Assembly (NCBI RefSeq): GCF_000238795.1
Contig: NZ_AFNK01000007.1
Coordinates: 185,327-249,326 of the forward strand
Source of the DNA: Haemophilus sputorum CCUG 13788
Lineage (GTDB): Bacteria > Pseudomonadota > Gammaproteobacteria > Enterobacterales > Pasteurellaceae
Reading direction: 5' to 3'
DNA: 64,000 nt
The notes beneath the pieces are model-generated. The model searched no databases. It saw only the letters and a list, made by a program, of their open reading frames with translations, and was not told the origin of the DNA. Both the position numbers and the translations under genes were made by a program. Positions 24,571-33,703 of the stretch are shown here, in pieces (within the stretch, counting starts at the first letter, position 1; each line of letters opens with the position of its first letter).

Positions 24571-26109
24571 TTATTGAGATCCCTTACTGGATCGTTGTTT
24601 TACTAAGGCTAAAGCCAATAAAAATAAACTGATTAAATAAAGTGGCATATTACCATAACGGCTAAATAATGTTTCTCCTATTACCGCTGAAACTGACTCA
24701 GTTAATACCCCTTCTTCAAATTGTGGTAATTGAGAAATAACTTTACCTTGCTCATCTACCCAAGCAGTAATACCCGTATTAGCCGCACGAAGTAGCGGTT
24801 TACCTAATTCTAGCGCCCGCATTCTTGCCATCTGAAAATGTTGCCATGGCCCAATAGATGCACCAAACCATGCATCGTTAGTAATTGTTAATAGATAATC
24901 AGATTGCTGCGAAAGTTGATTTTTCTGTACCTGATCACCGAAAATAATCTCATAACAGATCGCCATATTAAAACGATAATTCTTTGCTAGCATAGCGGGC
25001 TGAACATATTCACCTTGAGATAAATTAATTGGTAAGATAAATACTTCTCGCATCCAATCTAGCAAAGATCCAAAAGGCACATATTCGCCAAATGGCACTA
25101 AGTGATGTTTTTTGTATCTCGTGCTTTCAAACATTTGATACGCACCTTGCTTATTCCCAAGCACTAATGCGCTATTAAACATCTCTTGATTAGCATCTTG
25201 ATATAAAGTGCCGATAATAATCTCGCTATTTTTTTCACTGCCTGCAGCATCAAAACTCTGCATAATCGGTTGAATATCCGATTCTAAAGCCGGAATGGCA
25301 GATTCAGGTAAAATAACCACGTCGCTTTTACCTAATAGGGGCGCGACTAATCGGTAATAAGTTTGTACCGTTTGTGCAAAATAGTCAGGATCCCATTTTA
25401 TCTGCTGAGCAATATTACCTTGCACTAGGCTAACAACAAGCGGTGCTTTTTGCGGATCTTTTTGCAAATGAGTCAATGATTTTGACCCGAAAGCAAGCAC
25501 TACTACAAATGCAATACTGCCTAATTGCAGCCAATCTATTCTTTTTTGTTTAATCAGTACACGCCCTATTTGCAATAAACAAGCCGTTACCGTTATTACA
25601 AAAAAAGTTAAGCCTTCTACACCAAAAATCTGCGCGATTGCAAAAAACGGTGAATCAATTTGGCTATAACCAAATTGTAACCATGGGAAACCTGTGAACA
25701 TCACACCGCGTAAATATTCGGTAAACGTAAATAGCGAGGCCAATGCCAAAGGGTTTGTCAGAGAAAAACGTTTAGCTAAATAGACAAACAGTAAATTATA
25801 CAATGCCAAATAAGAGGCCAATAACAACACGGCTAAGTAGCTAACCATTTCCGGCACGCCACCAAATTGAATCATGCTAACATGAATCCAATTTACCCCT
25901 ACACTGAAATAGCCAATAGACCAGCAAAACACAGCCAAAAGCGCTGTGCGTCTTGGCGAAATCATCACGCAGCCTAACAAGCCGGCTGCAGAAACATAAG
26001 CCATTGCCCAAAAATCAAAGGGCGAATAAGCAAGTACACCGCTTGCCCCAAGCAAAAAGCTCACAAGACAAGCGGTGATTTTTGTGGATTTTTTTACCAA
26101 ATCAATCAT
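24571..26109 (-). CDS. lnt: Apolipoprotein N-acyltransferase
   Basis: Inner-membrane enzyme that adds the third acyl chain to the N-terminal cysteine of lipoproteins, the last step of lipoprotein maturation. About eight hydrophobic helices flank a periplasmic nitrilase-like domain (about 224-480) with a visible triad: Glu269 in L-P-E-S-A, Lys333/334 in [13 protein letters not shown], and Cys385 in A-I-C-Y-E. The length of 512 residues is normal. Two uptake-signal cores are embedded in the coding region. It overlaps corC by 8 bases, forming the conserved corC-lnt pair. Confidence 0.96.
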   Translation of the reverse strand: MIDLVKKSTKITACLVSFLLGASGVLAYSPFDFWAMAYVSAAGLLGCVMISPRRTALLAVFCWSIGYFSVGVNWIHVSMIQFGGVPEMVSYLAVLLLASYLALYNLLFVYLAKRFSLTNPLALASLFTFTEYLRGVMFTGFPWLQFGYSQIDSPFFAIAQIFGVEGLTFFVITVTACLLQIGRVLIKQKRIDWLQLGSIAFVVVLAFGSKSLTHLQKDPQKAPLVVSLVQGNIAQQIKWDPDYFAQTVQTYYRLVAPLLGKSDVVILPESAIPALESDIQPIMQSFDAAGSEKNSEIIIGTLYQDANQEMFNSALVLGNKQGAYQMFESTRYKKHHLVPFGEYVPFGSLLDWMREVFILPINLSQGEYVQPAMLAKNYRFNMAICYEIIFGDQVQKNQLSQQSDYLLTITNDAWFGASIGPWQHFQMARMRALELGKPLLRAANTGITAWVDEQGKVISQLPQFEEGVLTESVSAVIGETLFSRYGNMPLYLISLFLLALALVKQRSSKGSQ

Positions 26110-27001
26110 GGTTTTCTGTGTTGTTTTCCATTTTTTCTAATTGTTCATCAGAAACCGTTACTCGGAATCTGACTAAACGGCGACTATCTGCAGAAGTTAC
26201 TTTAAATTGAATACCTTCTAGTTCAATTTGCTCACCATACTCTGGCAAATGCCCGCAGGCTTGCGTCACAACACCGCCAATAGTATCCACTTCTTCATCT
26301 GTAAAATTGGTTGCAAAAGTTTCGTTAAACTTCTCAATATCAGTTAATGCTAATACGGTGTAAGTATGGCGAGAAAGTTGACGAATCGGTTCTTCCGTTT
26401 CTTCATCAAACTCATCATCAATATCACCAACTATTTGTTCTAGAATATCTTCAATGGTCACTAAACCAGACACTGCACCAAACTCATCGACGACAATCGC
26501 CATATGAAAACGCTCAGAACGGAATTCTTTTAACATACGATCTAATCGCTTAGATTCTGGCACAATTACCGCTGGGCGAAGAATCGATTGCAAATCGAAT
26601 GGTTCTGCATCGCTACGCAAAAACTTCAACAAATCTTTTGCTAATAAAATACCCGCAATCGTATCTTTACCTTCTTCTTGTAAAACAGGAAAACGTGAAT
26701 GCGCAGAATAGATAATTTGATCGACACAAGCTTCCAACGGTAAATTTGCATCAATAAAAACAATTTGAGAGCGCGGAATCATAATATCTCGAACGCGAAG
26801 TTCTGAGATTTCCATCACCCCTTCAATCATTTCTTTCGTGTCACTATCAATCAACTCGTTATCTGCAGAATCACGGATCACTTCCACTAAATCTTCACGA
26901 TTTTTAGGTTCAGATTGAAAGAGTCCGCCCAATAACGACTGTAAAAAAGGTTTTCGTTCTGTTTTTTCTGATACTGAATTCGATGAATTATCTTCGCTCA
27001 T
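26102..27001 (-). CDS. corC: CBS/CorC_HlyC-domain protein CorC (YbeX)
   Basis: Cytoplasmic protein associated with magnesium and cobalt homeostasis and, in E. coli, with ribosome maturation. Two CBS motifs occupy about residues 68-190 (V-R-D-I-M-I-P-R-S and [11 protein letters not shown] are diagnostic), with a CorC_HlyC transporter-associated domain at the end. The 299-residue form from ATG 27001 (M-S-E-D-N) is preferred, with AGAAAC before it, over a start 14 codons upstream. It overlaps lnt by 8 bases. Confidence 0.94.
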   Translation of the reverse strand: MSEDNSSNSVSEKTERKPFLQSLLGGLFQSEPKNREDLVEVIRDSADNELIDSDTKEMIEGVMEISELRVRDIMIPRSQIVFIDANLPLEACVDQIIYSAHSRFPVLQEEGKDTIAGILLAKDLLKFLRSDAEPFDLQSILRPAVIVPESKRLDRMLKEFRSERFHMAIVVDEFGAVSGLVTIEDILEQIVGDIDDEFDEETEEPIRQLSRHTYTVLALTDIEKFNETFATNFTDEEVDTIGGVVTQACGHLPEYGEQIELEGIQFKVTSADSRRLVRFRVTVSDEQLEKMENNTENHD

Positions 27002-27141
27002 AAATTGTTTCTCTGTGTAAAAAATGTCTATATTTTCCCACAAAATCTGTGGTGTGATAATAAAATTATTTCTATTTGTTGAAAATTAGCATAGCATAGA
27101 CCCAAGTTTTTTGCATTTATTCTCAACAAGAGGACATTTAT

Positions 27142-27747
27142 ATGAAATTAAGTCAATTTGCCGTAGCCATTGGTGCATTATTTGCCGTCTCGACCACTTG
27201 GGCAGGAAATTTAACTGCATCTAGTAATGTAGAAATTCTTGCCTTTGATGGCTTACGCGTAAAAATGGGGCAAACGCCACAAATCAATGATGAAAAACAG
27301 CACCAAGTTGTGATTGCCGCTGGCGATATTGTTGATGGTAACTATTATGCGACCAATCCAATTGTATTGAGCTTCCAAGGTTCAAACGAAAACATTGAAA
27401 TTGTTGCACCAACCTTACGTAATAAAGCTGCTGCAGAAAAATTCAAAAATGCCCCAACTTTTGAAATTAAAACCGCTTCAGGTAAAAACATTACCTTTAA
27501 CCAAGATTTCTTAAAAGGCGAAGGGTTTGCGCCAAATAGCCGCGTGGAAGAAAATTTAGCGAAATATAATGCAGGGAAAGGTGTAGCCGCTATTCCAGCA
27601 TTTACGAATGCAGCCATTGAAGCAAAAGGACAAATGATTGTCAGCACCAATAATATTAAAGAAGAAGAGCTACAACTACTCTTTAGCAAAGCAGATAAAG
27701 AGACTCAGCAACGCTTCTTAGAATGGGCAAAGAAAAACGCCAAATAA
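27142..27747 (+). CDS. DUF2057 (UPF0319/YccT-like) secreted protein
   Basis: Secreted protein of unknown biochemical function. A signal peptide (1-21, ending T-T-W-A before G-N-L) is followed by an all-beta-looking region with the family start L-x-x-S-S-N-V-E-I-L-A-F-D-G (about 24-37), then a charged helical C-terminal half ending in Q-Q-R-F-L-E-W-A-K. The E. coli relative YccT has been linked to curli repression, but transfer of that role here is not justified. The length is 201 residues. AGAGGA precedes the start. The gene is single, divergent from corC, with its own terminator. Confidence 0.88.
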   Translation: MKLSQFAVAIGALFAVSTTWAGNLTASSNVEILAFDGLRVKMGQTPQINDEKQHQVVIAAGDIVDGNYYATNPIVLSFQGSNENIEIVAPTLRNKAAAEKFKNAPTFEIKTASGKNITFNQDFLKGEGFAPNSRVEENLAKYNAGKGVAAIPAFTNAAIEAKGQMIVSTNNIKEEELQLLFSKADKETQQRFLEWAKKNAK

Positions 27748-27751
27748 AATG

Positions 27752-27783
27752 AAATCACCCGCCAACAAGCGGGTGATTTTTTA
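27752..27783. terminator. Terminator after the DUF2057 gene
   Basis: Stem AAATCACCCGC/GCGGGTGATTT with a 6-base loop and a T-run; the A-rich left arm lets it serve the convergent hydrolase gene as well. Confidence 0.92.
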
Positions 27784-27798
27784 TATAATTTACCAATG

Positions 27799-28875
27799 CT
27801 ATTCCAATGCACTAAACCAATCTTCCGTTTTTGTATTGACATCAAATACTTGCCCTAATAATGGCGTTAGTGGGTTTACGCCTAATGCTCTTGCCATTGG
27901 CACGCTTTTAAGCACAGGTTCATTCCAAGTGTGCAAAGCAAGCGGATAAGCTCCCCAATGAATCGGCATAAATCTCGTTGGTTGTAGTTTTGCAGCTAAT
28001 TGCGCAGTTTGTTCTGGGAAAAGATGGTTATCTGGCCATCTTTCGTTATATTGTCCATTCTCAATAAACGCAATATCAATTTTGCCAACACGGCTGGCAA
28101 TTTCATCAAAATGTTTACCTTGAGAGGAATCGCCATGGTAGTAAAAACGTTCTTCGTTTTGACCCCGCTGATGCTCAATTAAAAAACCAGACCACAATGC
28201 TTTATTCTTATCAAATAGGCTACGGCTCGAATCATGTCTTGCGGGCAATGCTGTGTACTTTACGCCATTGCGTTCTGTGCTTTGCCACCAGTCTAATTCC
28301 GTGATGCGAGCAGCATCGACTCCCCACTTTTGTAACATCACACCCATTCCTAAAGAAACCACAAAATGGCTTTGCGTTTTCGCCAATTTTTCTATACTTT
28401 CTTGTTCTAAGTGATCGTAATGGCTATGTGAAAGCAGCACAACATCTATAGGCGGTAATGCTTCAATTTCTGCCACAGGTGGTTGAAAGCGGTGCATCAT
28501 AATTGGCACAGGAGAGGCACTTTTTCCAAAAAGCGGATCAGTGATGATAGTTTGATTGCCAATCCGCATAAGCAGCGTGGAATGCCCAAACCACATAAAC
28601 CGACTCTGTTCAGCGGGTGCTAACAATGCGTCCCAATCTGGTTTAACCGTTGGTAATGGTTGTTTCGGGTGGAAATCTTTTTCATTAAATGTCATTTTCC
28701 AAAGTGCGCTAGCAACATCTGTGGGTGCCCGTTGAGGTTCTGCATTATAGAAAGTTTGTGTGTCAGGATCATAATGATCGCTTTTCGGATATACCGGATA
28801 AGTGGGTGGATAAAACCAATAGGTAGCAAATGCGACAAGTCCTACGAAAGTAAGTAATTTTTTCTTATGTTTCAT
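27799..28875 (-). CDS. Membrane-anchored MBL-fold metallo-hydrolase (NAPE-PLD/RomA-like)
   Basis: Metallo-beta-lactamase-fold hydrolase of the group that includes NAPE-PLD and RomA-like outer-envelope proteins; substrate unknown. An N-terminal helix (about 7-20) is a signal or anchor. The metal-binding H-S-H-Y-D-H is at 150-155, with a preceding W-F-G-H-S-T and D-P near 97-114, A-R-H-x-x near 215, Y-H-G-D-S (about 250), and a late H-W-G-A-Y. The length is 358 residues. The gene is monocistronic. Confidence 0.87.
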   Translation of the reverse strand: MKHKKKLLTFVGLVAFATYWFYPPTYPVYPKSDHYDPDTQTFYNAEPQRAPTDVASALWKMTFNEKDFHPKQPLPTVKPDWDALLAPAEQSRFMWFGHSTLLMRIGNQTIITDPLFGKSASPVPIMMHRFQPPVAEIEALPPIDVVLLSHSHYDHLEQESIEKLAKTQSHFVVSLGMGVMLQKWGVDAARITELDWWQSTERNGVKYTALPARHDSSRSLFDKNKALWSGFLIEHQRGQNEERFYYHGDSSQGKHFDEIASRVGKIDIAFIENGQYNERWPDNHLFPEQTAQLAAKLQPTRFMPIHWGAYPLALHTWNEPVLKSVPMARALGVNPLTPLLGQVFDVNTKTEDWFSALE

Positions 28876-29082
28876 CAGTAAAATTTGTTTTATTTAGAAA
28901 TACGGCGACAATCCTACTCTAGGTTTTCATGCAATACAAGCGGTCATATTTTACAAATTTTTTACTAAGTCTAGATGAATCGCGCTATCCCATTCTCTGA
29001 TTATTCGGCTTTATGCTATACTTCTTTATTATTGAACAAGCGGTTAAATTCCGTCAGTTTTTTATCAAACATCAGGTGAATT

Positions 29083-29589
29083 ATGCAAAAAGAAATTTAT
29101 TTTGGGGCAGGTTGTTTTTGGGGAACCGAAGCATTTTTTAAAAAAGTGCATGGCGTATTAGATGTAGAAAGTGGTTATGCTAATGGCTCTACTGAAGCGC
29201 CAAGCTATCAAGAAGTGTGTGCGGGCAGTGGGCACGCTGAAGTGGTCAAAATTATTTATGACGATGCTCAAATTGGCTTGCCGAAATTACTTAACTATTT
29301 TTTCCAAATTATTGACCCAACTACCCTCAATCAACAAGGGGAAGATGTTGGCGTGCAATATCGTACAGGCGTTTATTATGTTGATGTTCAAGATCAGCCT
29401 GTCATCCAAGCAGCCTTAGATTCGTTACAAAATCATTATGAATCGCCAATTATGGTAGAAAACTTACCGCTTGCACAATATTTCCCTGCAGAAACCTATC
29501 ACCAAGACTATCTTGATAAAAATCCAAATGGGTACTGCCACATTAGTTTTGCTTTAATGGCTGAAATTTTACGCGATCAAGATAAATAA
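29083..29589 (+). CDS. msrA: Peptide-methionine (S)-S-oxide reductase MsrA
   Basis: Repairs oxidised methionine (S-sulfoxide) in proteins. The catalytic Cys11 sits in G-A-G-C-F-W-G-T-E, and Y-A-N-G and A-E-T-Y-H-Q-D-Y-L (about 148-156) complete the active site. At 168 residues it is MsrA only, without an MsrB domain. CAGGTG lies 8 bases before the start. Its stop shares one base with the following glycosyltransferase start, so the two are coupled. Three uptake-signal copies or remnants lie within 150 bp upstream. Confidence 0.97.
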   Translation: MQKEIYFGAGCFWGTEAFFKKVHGVLDVESGYANGSTEAPSYQEVCAGSGHAEVVKIIYDDAQIGLPKLLNYFFQIIDPTTLNQQGEDVGVQYRTGVYYVDVQDQPVIQAALDSLQNHYESPIMVENLPLAQYFPAETYHQDYLDKNPNGYCHISFALMAEILRDQDK

Positions 29590-30500
29590 TGAATAAAATC
29601 AATATTGCACTCTGTGCGGATAAAAACTACCTCGAACCACTTGAAACGTTATTAAAATCTATTTGTTACCATAACACTCAGGTGCATATCTATATTATTC
29701 ATACTGATATTCCGGAAGATTGGTTGGTTACACAAGCGCAAAATATTGCGAAGTTTAACAATCAACTTTCACCTATTTGGTTAAATGAGGCTAATCCAGC
29801 TATTGCGCACTTAAACCAAACAATAATGCTAAACTCATTAACTATCAATGAAATCATAAAACAACTGCCTAATAAATTAAAACACGTTAATGAACTCACT
29901 TATGCTCGTTTCTTAATTCCAGAATTGATTCATGAAGAACGAGTGCTTTATTTAGATAGCGATATTATTGTAAATGCATCATTATCCAATTTATTTCATG
30001 TCGATATGAAAGAATACCCAATTGCGGCGATTGATGACTATAATTTATCAAGTGAAAACTCGCCTCACTGGTATATTTTAAATACGCCCAAAGAATTAGC
30101 ATCATGTATTTCTTACCAAGGCGGCGAAAATTTTAAACCTTATTTTAATGCTGGCGTAATCTTATGGGATTTAGTGAAATGTCGAGAAGAAAATATAACG
30201 AGTAAACTATTTGCCATCGCACTATACTATCCAGATGTACTCTATGCCGATCAAGATATTCTGAACTTTGTTCTATTTAATCGCTGGCTAAGAATTGATG
30301 TTCGTTATAATGTTCAAGCACACTATGAGTTTACATTTTTACCGCTAGTGATTGAATCACCTTATATAATTCACTATATCACTGATAGAAAACCTTGGAT
30401 AAAAAAATATAAAACTGAAACAATATTTCATCCATATTACCATTTCTATCATGGTTTAAGCTGGCAAGAGATTTATATGCATTATTTCTCAATTCACTAA
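29589..30500 (+). CDS. Family 8 glycosyltransferase (LOS sugar transferase type)
   Basis: Retaining glycosyltransferase of GT8, the LgtC/RfaJ-like family that adds galactose or glucose to lipooligosaccharide outer core. The N-terminus has I-A-L-C-A-D-K-N-Y (6-14). L-T-Y-A-R-F-L-I-P-E (about 105-114) and V-L-Y-L-D-S-D-I-I-V (119-128), with the D-x-D metal site, are diagnostic, as are F-N-A-G-V-I-L-W-D near 187 and A-D-Q-D-I-L-N near 220. The length is 303 residues. No tetranucleotide phase-variation tract is present. It is translationally coupled to msrA, an unusual partner. Confidence 0.9.
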   Translation: MNKINIALCADKNYLEPLETLLKSICYHNTQVHIYIIHTDIPEDWLVTQAQNIAKFNNQLSPIWLNEANPAIAHLNQTIMLNSLTINEIIKQLPNKLKHVNELTYARFLIPELIHEERVLYLDSDIIVNASLSNLFHVDMKEYPIAAIDDYNLSSENSPHWYILNTPKELASCISYQGGENFKPYFNAGVILWDLVKCREENITSKLFAIALYYPDVLYADQDILNFVLFNRWLRIDVRYNVQAHYEFTFLPLVIESPYIIHYITDRKPWIKKYKTETIFHPYYHFYHGLSWQEIYMHYFSIH

Positions 30501-30566
30501 TAAAATAATGGTCAGTTTTTCAACGAAATTGCAAATTTCCGTGAAAATCACACCGCTTGTTTAACT

Positions 30567-30598
30567 AAAGAAACCGACATATTGTCGGTTTTTCTTTA
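30567..30598 (+). terminator. Terminator after the GT8 gene
   Basis: Stem AAAGAAACCGACA/TGTCGGTTTTTCTTT with a tight loop and embedded T-run. Confidence 0.9.
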
Positions 30599-30621
30599 TA
30601 TCCTGTTCAATTTTTTAGTTT

Positions 30622-30643
30622 GCTAATTTTTCGCTAATTTTTC
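30622..30643 (+). promoter_or_regulatory. 11-bp tandem direct repeat, probable response-regulator site
   Basis: GCTAATTTTTC occurs twice, head to tail, giving CTAAT motifs one helical turn apart. The TAAAAT at 30648-30653 could be the -10. PmrA/QseB-type regulators bind direct repeats with this 11-bp period next to the -35, so the regulator encoded two genes downstream is the likely ligand. Confidence 0.65.
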
Positions 30644-30711
30644 TTCTTTAAAATGCAATTCATCAAAGGGAATGACCCTTTGACTGAATTCTATACAACA
30701 AGGAGAATACC

Positions 30712-31449
30712 ATGAAAACAACAGCAAAAACTGTCCTTTCTACTTTACTTGCCAGCGCAGTGGCTTTGGGTATGGTGAATATCGCACACGCGATTCCACC
30801 TGAAGCTCAACAAGCGTTGAACAAAGCAACGGTTAGTGCCTCACAAGCACTTTCCACTGCACAAGCTAAAGTAGGTAACGCAGCGAAAGTAAAAGCGCTT
30901 CGCTTTATTCAAGAAAAATATGGAAAAGGTTATTTCCGTATTGATTTTCTTGATAATCAACAAATCCAAATTGTAGATGTTGATGCGACAAGCGGTGAAA
31001 TTTTAGGTTCAGAAAGCAAAGCACCAAAACACTTACGTGTTCCGGCTGAAAATACTGAACTCAAAATTTCACTTGCGCAAGCGATTGAAATTGCAGAAAA
31101 CAAAACCCATGCGAAAGTCGCGGAAGCAGACTTTAAAGGGAAGGCGGATAAATCTTTTTATCTGATTGAAACAGCAAATGATGGTCAAACCTTTGTAATG
31201 GCTATTGATGCACAAAGCGGTAAAACAATTGATGCACCAATGCCTCCACATGGTATGGCAGGAATGTCGCATGATAAAGGCGAGCATGCTCATTTTGGTG
31301 AACATTCGAGAAAAGGTAAACACTCAAATCAAGATGGTCATTCACGAAAAGGAGAATATCAGAACAAAGGTCAACATCCACATTCAATGTCTCAACCTCC
31401 ATTTGAGAAACCTGCTGATAAAGCGACTTCTGAAGCGACAGCGCAGTAA
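30712..31449 (+). CDS. Periplasmic PepSY-domain protein with His-rich tail
   Basis: Secreted protein with a signal peptide (1-27, ending A-H-A before I-P-P). Two PepSY-like modules follow (about 50-105 and 113-170, the second with I-S-L-A-Q-A-I-E-I-A-E and V-x-A-I-D-A-Q-S-G-K). A hydrophilic tail (about 175-235) has repeated H/K/G/S units such as H-S-R-K-G-K-H and eleven or more histidines. The tail suggests divalent metal binding (inferred). The length is 245 residues. CAAGGAG precedes the start. It is 85 bp upstream of the response-regulator gene, the place where ygiW sits in H. influenzae. It may modulate the sensor kinase. Confidence 0.87.
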   Translation: MKTTAKTVLSTLLASAVALGMVNIAHAIPPEAQQALNKATVSASQALSTAQAKVGNAAKVKALRFIQEKYGKGYFRIDFLDNQQIQIVDVDATSGEILGSESKAPKHLRVPAENTELKISLAQAIEIAENKTHAKVAEADFKGKADKSFYLIETANDGQTFVMAIDAQSGKTIDAPMPPHGMAGMSHDKGEHAHFGEHSRKGKHSNQDGHSRKGEYQNKGQHPHSMSQPPFEKPADKATSEATAQ

Positions 31450-31533
31450 TCATGAGAACCGCACATCATTGTGCGGTTTCTATTTGAGAAATTTGCGTTA
31501 TGATAGTCTTCCCTTTCTTTTTTTGAACCGATT

Positions 31534-32202
31534 ATGCGAATTTTATTAGTTGAAGATGATCAAATGATTGCTGAAGCAATCTCACTTGGGCTTAAAAATG
31601 CTCGTTATGCCGTTGATTGGGTAAATAATGGGCGAACAGCTGAAACGGCGCTCAATAGCCAACAATATGATTTAGTTTTATTAGATTTAGGGCTCCCAGG
31701 ACAAGATGGACTAACTGTTCTACGTCATTTACGCCAAAATAAAAATAATACTCCAGTATTGATCGTCACTGCTCGTGATGATTTAGAAAGCCGTTTAAGT
31801 GGTTTAGATGGTGGTGCAGATGACTACATTATTAAACCGTTTGATTTATCTGAATTATTAGCCAGAATTCGTGCAGTTTTACGCCGTCAAAGTGGACAAA
31901 GTATGCCACAGTTGACTAATGGCAGCATGACGCTTGATCCCAATAACTATCAAGTAACCTTACTTGAAAATCCCCACCCGATTTCTCTGAGCAACAAAGA
32001 ATTTGCTATTTTACAAGCCTTAATGACTCGTCCCGGCATTATTCACTCTCGAGCAGATTTAGAAGATAAACTTTATGCATGGGGCGATGAAGTGGAAAGT
32101 AATGCCATTGATTTTCTCATTCATGGCTTACGGAAAAAAATAGGGAAAGAACACATCAAAAATGTACGTGGTGTAGGTTGGCTAGTCGCGAAACAGGAAT
32201 AA
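31534..32202 (+). CDS. qseB: OmpR-family response regulator (QseB/PmrA-like)
   Basis: Transcription regulator of a two-component pair. The receiver domain has the acidic E-D-D pocket at 7-9, phosphorylation site Asp51 in L-L-D-L-G-L-P-G, and a Lys near 101 in I-I-K-P-F-D. The winged-helix domain (about 125-220) ends in I-K-N-V-R-G-V-G-W. The length of 222 residues and the sequence place it in the QseB/PmrA/BasR branch; whether it is the QseB or FirR orthologue cannot be settled here. It adjoins the kinase gene by 2 bp. Confidence 0.9.
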   Translation: MRILLVEDDQMIAEAISLGLKNARYAVDWVNNGRTAETALNSQQYDLVLLDLGLPGQDGLTVLRHLRQNKNNTPVLIVTARDDLESRLSGLDGGADDYIIKPFDLSELLARIRAVLRRQSGQSMPQLTNGSMTLDPNNYQVTLLENPHPISLSNKEFAILQALMTRPGIIHSRADLEDKLYAWGDEVESNAIDFLIHGLRKKIGKEHIKNVRGVGWLVAKQE

Positions 32203-32204
32203 CC

Positions 32205-33584
32205 ATGCAAAAATCCATTCAATTTAAACTCACATTAGCATTTACAGGGTTGTTTACTTTTGTAGCATTAGTTGTGGGTGGCATTTCATTTTATAAAAAT
32301 TATCAAGATGCAAACGAGCAACAAGATGAAATGTTGATGCAACTTTCTAGTTTGGTTAATGCTAATCAGCCACCTTCGACATTTATCCCATCGCCTCCGC
32401 CACCACATCGTAATGCGCGGATTTTTGTGCATTATGAACGTCATCCACTTGCTAATCTTAATGCGCCACCTGATTTTCCTACGCAAATGGAAGATGGTTT
32501 TCATACCTTAAAAAAAGAAGGAAAGAAGTATCATAAGTTCAATCCGAAAAATAAGTCAGCTCAACCTCATTCAGCACCTCCAGAGGCAATTTTTAGAACT
32601 TATGTACGCAATACGCCAGAAGGTAAAATTATTATTACCCAAGAAAATGAATATCGTGAATCGGTCGCTCTTGAACATGCTTGGAAAAGTATTGTGCCAC
32701 TACTGATTCTCTTTCCGTTAGTCATTTTACTCACGATCATTATTGTTCGTTATGCAATGAAGCCAGTTGATAACCTTTCACGAAAAGTAGAAAAACGACA
32801 TGGGCAAGATCTAACCCCGCTACCGACAGATAAAATTCCTAGTGAAGTTAAAGGGTTTGTCTTAGAAATTAACAGTCTGCTTGCACGCACTGATGATTTT
32901 ATTCAGCAACAAAAACGCTTTATTGCTGATGCATCACATGAATTAAGAAGTCCTATGACAGCACTTTCTTTACAAATTGAGCAGCTTAGCGCCCTAAATT
33001 TGCCATTAGATGCACAGAAACAAGTTGCCCAAGTTCAACAAGGGATTCAACGCAGTCGCAACTTACTTGAGCAGCTACTTTCTTTGGCGCGCATACAGAA
33101 TCAATCTCCGCAATCGATGGAACAATTTGATTTGCAAACGATCTTTAAGCAACCCATTGAAGATTTACTTCCGCTTGCACTAGAGAAATCGCAAGATATT
33201 GGCGTCGTTACCTCAGAAAGCATCTTAATTGAAGGCAATCCGACGCATTTCTATTTACTCATAAAAACCTTACTCGATAACGCAATTCGTTATACGCCTA
33301 ATGGAAGCCAAATTGATTTGGCGGCAACAAAAGATGACACAAATATTCAGATTGTGGTAGAAGATGATGGTGAAGGTATTCCAGAAGAGGAGCGTCAGCG
33401 TGTGCTCGATCCGTTTTATCGAATTCTCGGCACGCAACAAACTGGATCAGGTCTGGGACTAGCGATTGCCAATGAAATTGTACAACAATATGGAGGAAAG
33501 CTTGTATTGAAGCAAAGTCAGCAATTTGATTCGGGTTTACGAGTAGAAATTACATTGCCTTTACCAGACTATCACGATTTGTAA
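32205..33584 (+). CDS. qseC: Sensor histidine kinase (QseC/PmrB-like)
   Basis: Inner-membrane sensor, 459 residues from ATG 32205 (AGGAA upstream), with membrane helices at about 8-30 and 163-183. The periplasmic loop between them is Pro- and His-rich (S-P-P-P-P-H, H-Y-E-R-H-P, K-K-Y-H-K), unlike the usual QseC sensor domain and consistent with metal or cation sensing. The cytoplasmic part has a HAMP-like segment, H245 in A-S-H-E-L-R-S-P-M-T, the N box D-N-A-I-R-Y-T, G1 D-D-G-E-G-I and G2 G-S-G-L-G-L-A-I. It is cotranscribed with the regulator and probably the PepSY gene. Confidence 0.9.
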   Translation: MQKSIQFKLTLAFTGLFTFVALVVGGISFYKNYQDANEQQDEMLMQLSSLVNANQPPSTFIPSPPPPHRNARIFVHYERHPLANLNAPPDFPTQMEDGFHTLKKEGKKYHKFNPKNKSAQPHSAPPEAIFRTYVRNTPEGKIIITQENEYRESVALEHAWKSIVPLLILFPLVILLTIIIVRYAMKPVDNLSRKVEKRHGQDLTPLPTDKIPSEVKGFVLEINSLLARTDDFIQQQKRFIADASHELRSPMTALSLQIEQLSALNLPLDAQKQVAQVQQGIQRSRNLLEQLLSLARIQNQSPQSMEQFDLQTIFKQPIEDLLPLALEKSQDIGVVTSESILIEGNPTHFYLLIKTLLDNAIRYTPNGSQIDLAATKDDTNIQIVVEDDGEGIPEEERQRVLDPFYRILGTQQTGSGLGLAIANEIVQQYGGKLVLKQSQQFDSGLRVEITLPLPDYHDL

Positions 33585-33703
33585 AAAATTTACTAAATTT
33601 GACCGCTTGTTTAAGCAATAAAAGGTGATTTATTGATAGTTAATTTCGCATGAAAAGGTTACAATAAAAGCATTTAAAACCATTTCATCATTAAGAGAAC
33701 ATT

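Noticed and set aside
29589..30500. Phase-variable LOS transferase
   Set aside because: No tetranucleotide or homopolymer tract is present in or before the gene.
31205..31549. 114-codon frame overlapping the PepSY tail
   Set aside because: Out-of-frame reading of the repetitive His-rich codons; crosses into the regulator start.
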